A DNA stretch of 64,000 nt, from positions 2,119,001-2,183,000 of the forward strand of contig NZ_CP102280.1 of the NCBI RefSeq assembly GCF_025150085.1, in the 5' to 3' direction. The notes below the pieces were generated by a model. The model searched no databases, was not told where the DNA came from, and was given only the letters and a program-made list of their open reading frames with translations. Positions 62,410 to 64,000 of the stretch are shown here, piece by piece. Position numbers and translations under genes: made by a program. Source of the DNA: Dorea longicatena (GTDB lineage: Bacteria > Bacillota > Clostridia > Lachnospirales > Lachnospiraceae). Position 1 is the first letter of the stretch; each line of letters opens with the position of its first letter.

Positions 62410-63879
62410 CTATCTGTCCTCCTTTGCAAGTTCTGGTGCTTCATATGCCTTCGTCTGTTCAAATGTATATGCGGTCTGAATGATTTTGTTTTCTTCGAAA
62501 CAATTTCCGATCAACTGCATACCTACCGGAAGTCCTTTGGAATCTTTTCCTACCGGAATTGTGATTCCCGGAAGACCTGCCAGGTTGACAGAAATTGTGT
62601 AAATGTCTCCCAGATACATCTTGATCGGATCACTTAAGCTCTTTCCAAGTTCCGGTGCTGTCGTCGGAGCCGCCGGAGCTACGATCACATCATATTTTTC
62701 AAACGCTTTATCAAATGCTTTCTTAATTAACGCTTTTGTTTTCAATGCTTTCAGATAGTATGCGTCATAATATCCGGAGCTCAGAACGAATGAACCAAGC
62801 ATGATTCTTCTCTTTACTTCCGGTCCGAAACCTTCAGAACGGGATTTCTTATACATATTGTGAAGGCCTTCATATTCTTCTGTACGGTAACCATATTTCA
62901 CACCATCGAATCTGGCAAGGTTGGAGCTTGCCTCAGCGGATGCAATGACATAATATGCAGGGATCGCATATTTTACAAGACTTAAGTCAAATTCTTCTAC
63001 AACCGCACCTTTTTCTTCCAGTACTTTCACTGCCTGTAAAATATTTTCTTTCACCTCAGCGTCCAGTCCATCTCCAAAATAATCTTTCGGGATACCGATT
63101 CTCATGCCTTTTACATCATCTACCAGTGCAGATGTGAAATCATAGCTTTCGCGTTTGATCGATGTACTGTCCTTTGGATCATAGGATGCAATCGTCTCTA
63201 AGATTGTTGCACAGTCCGTCACATCTTTCGCAACCGGCCCAATCTGATCCAGTGAAGAACCATAAGCGATCAGTCCGTAACGGGATACCGTTCCATATGT
63301 TGGTTTGATTCCGACTACACCACAGAACGAACTTGGCTGCCGGATAGATCCGCCTGTATCGGATCCAAGTGCATATGGTGCTTCTTCTGCTGCAACCGCT
63401 GCACAGCTTCCTCCCGAAGATCCCCCCGGAACATGCTCTAAATTCCACGGGTTCTTTGTCGGTCCGAAATAAGAAGTCTCTGTCGTACTTCCCATGGCAA
63501 ATTCATCCATGTTCGTCTTTCCTAAGATAACTGCTCCTGCTGCTTCCAGATTCTTAACTGCCTCTGCGGTAAACATCGGTTGGAAGTTGCCGAGAATCTT
63601 CGAACTACAGGTTGTCAGCATTCCTTTCGTACACATGTTATCTTTGATCGCCACCGGTACACCTGCAAGCGGTCCTGTAAGTGTTCCATCATCAATCAAT
63701 GTCTGCACTTCTTCTGCACGCTTTAATGCACCCTCTTTATCAAGTGTTACAAAACTATTTACATCTTTTTCTACTTTTTCAATCTGTGCAATGGAGGCTT
63801 TCACGGCTTCCACAACAGATATTTCTTTTGCTTTGATCTTCTTTCCAAGCTCTACTGCTGTAAGACTTGTAATATCCAT
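62410..63879 (-). CDS. gatA: Glu-tRNA(Gln)/Asp-tRNA(Asn) amidotransferase subunit A
   Basis: A 489-residue amidase that releases ammonia from glutamine. The Ser-cisSer-Lys triad is visible: Lys in AGVPVAIKDNMCTKG (about 77), the Gly/Ser loop VPGGSSGGSCAAVAAEEAPY and Ser in GSDTGGSIRQPSSFCGVVGI. The start was set at MDITSLTAVELGKKI, 9 nt after AGGAGG and 13 nt past gatC; the longer frame overlaps gatC. The ammonia passes to GatB by a channel. Confidence 0.97.
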   Translation of the reverse strand: MDITSLTAVELGKKIKAKEISVVEAVKASIAQIEKVEKDVNSFVTLDKEGALKRAEEVQTLIDDGTLTGPLAGVPVAIKDNMCTKGMLTTCSSKILGNFQPMFTAEAVKNLEAAGAVILGKTNMDEFAMGSTTETSYFGPTKNPWNLEHVPGGSSGGSCAAVAAEEAPYALGSDTGGSIRQPSSFCGVVGIKPTYGTVSRYGLIAYGSSLDQIGPVAKDVTDCATILETIASYDPKDSTSIKRESYDFTSALVDDVKGMRIGIPKDYFGDGLDAEVKENILQAVKVLEEKGAVVEEFDLSLVKYAIPAYYVIASAEASSNLARFDGVKYGYRTEEYEGLHNMYKKSRSEGFGPEVKRRIMLGSFVLSSGYYDAYYLKALKTKALIKKAFDKAFEKYDVIVAPAAPTTAPELGKSLSDPIKMYLGDIYTISVNLAGLPGITIPVGKDSKGLPVGMQLIGNCFEENKIIQTAYTFEQTKAYEAPELAKEDR

Positions 63880-63892
63880 AACCGTTTTCCTC

Positions 63893-64000
63893 CTATCCGA
63901 TCGTCTTTGGTACTTTGAAGCTCTGGTCTTTTTCCAACGGTGCATTCGCCAGTGTCTCCGCACTGCCGTCTCCATTTGTCACGACATCTTCCCGGAATAC
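63893..64000 (-). CDS. gatC: Amidotransferase subunit C, C-terminal part (cut by window edge)
   Basis: The last 35 codons of GatC: VFREDVVTNGDGSAETLANA then PLEKDQSFKVPKTIG. The LANAP...FKVPKTIG ending is diagnostic. GatC holds GatA and GatB together. The gene continues beyond the window. Confidence 0.9.
   Translation of the reverse strand, partial: VFREDVVTNGDGSAETLANAPLEKDQSFKVPKTIG

Overview
The window is a low-GC Gram-positive chromosome segment, most likely from a gut Lachnospiraceae (class Clostridia). The evidence is GatCAB, HrcA/CIRCE control of chaperones, AGGAGG-type ribosome sites, several MATE pumps, a ClpX with an N-terminal extension, and SGNH/DUF4358/MBOAT/DHHW and DUF5721 genes typical of that family. 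Most genes lie on the minus strand. The window opens inside clpB and closes inside gatC.

Layout. 0-1.4 kb: clpB and an hsp20, each behind a CIRCE operator. 1.6-6 kb: a decayed region holding fragments of flavodoxin, TetR, cytidine deaminase, zur, znuB and a lipoprotein around two intact YibE/F membrane genes. 6-12.9 kb: a cytidylate-kinase-like gene, two MATE pumps (one behind two related terminator hairpins, one with a MarR regulator), an orphan antitoxin beside a toxin stub, an aldo/keto reductase, a broken LacI gene and an MmcQ-MGMT fusion. 13-18 kb: LysR/YeiH divergent pair, folD-fchA, TauE. 18-21 kb: two-subunit beta-galactosidase lacL-lacM. 21-25 kb: pentapeptide protein, trpS, a cbpA-type DnaJ and a second hsp20. 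25-28.6 kb: remnants, YbaK, a third MATE, a deleted EamA gene and tRNA-Gly. 29.6-36.2 kb: MATE, response regulator, histidine kinase, ABC ATPase and large permease, probably one defence operon. 36-40 kb: AEC transporter, MalY-type lyase, C39 peptidase, tRNA-Pro and tRNA-Gly. 40-42.5 kb: LspA-like, coiled-coil protein and S8 protease. 42.6-53.1 kb: a nine-gene run from surface O-acylation genes through rluF, ligA, a ClpX-type ATPase and NhaD to a cytidylate-kinase-like gene. 53-60 kb: DUF5721, htpG with CIRCE, and an ABC exporter with a long coiled-coil permease. 60.3-60.97 kb: no gene, but three large palindromic elements. 61-64 kb: gatC-gatA-gatB.

How parts work together. The four CIRCE sites tie clpB, both hsp20 copies and htpG to HrcA. 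FolD lacks the cyclohydrolase Lys and Gln while FchA sits upstream, so the pair probably divides the two folate reactions. The five-gene MATE/two-component/ABC run looks like a sensor-driven export module. About fifteen short gene remnants between intact genes show deletion-driven decay, clearest in the lost zinc-uptake operon.

No CRISPR array, transposase, prophage or rRNA was seen. The best candidates for something undescribed are the paired long palindromes with a shared apical motif at 60.3-60.97 kb, the tandem terminator-linked RNA hairpins before the MATE gene at 8 kb, and the S8 protease/coiled-coil/LspA-like cluster at 40-42.5 kb.
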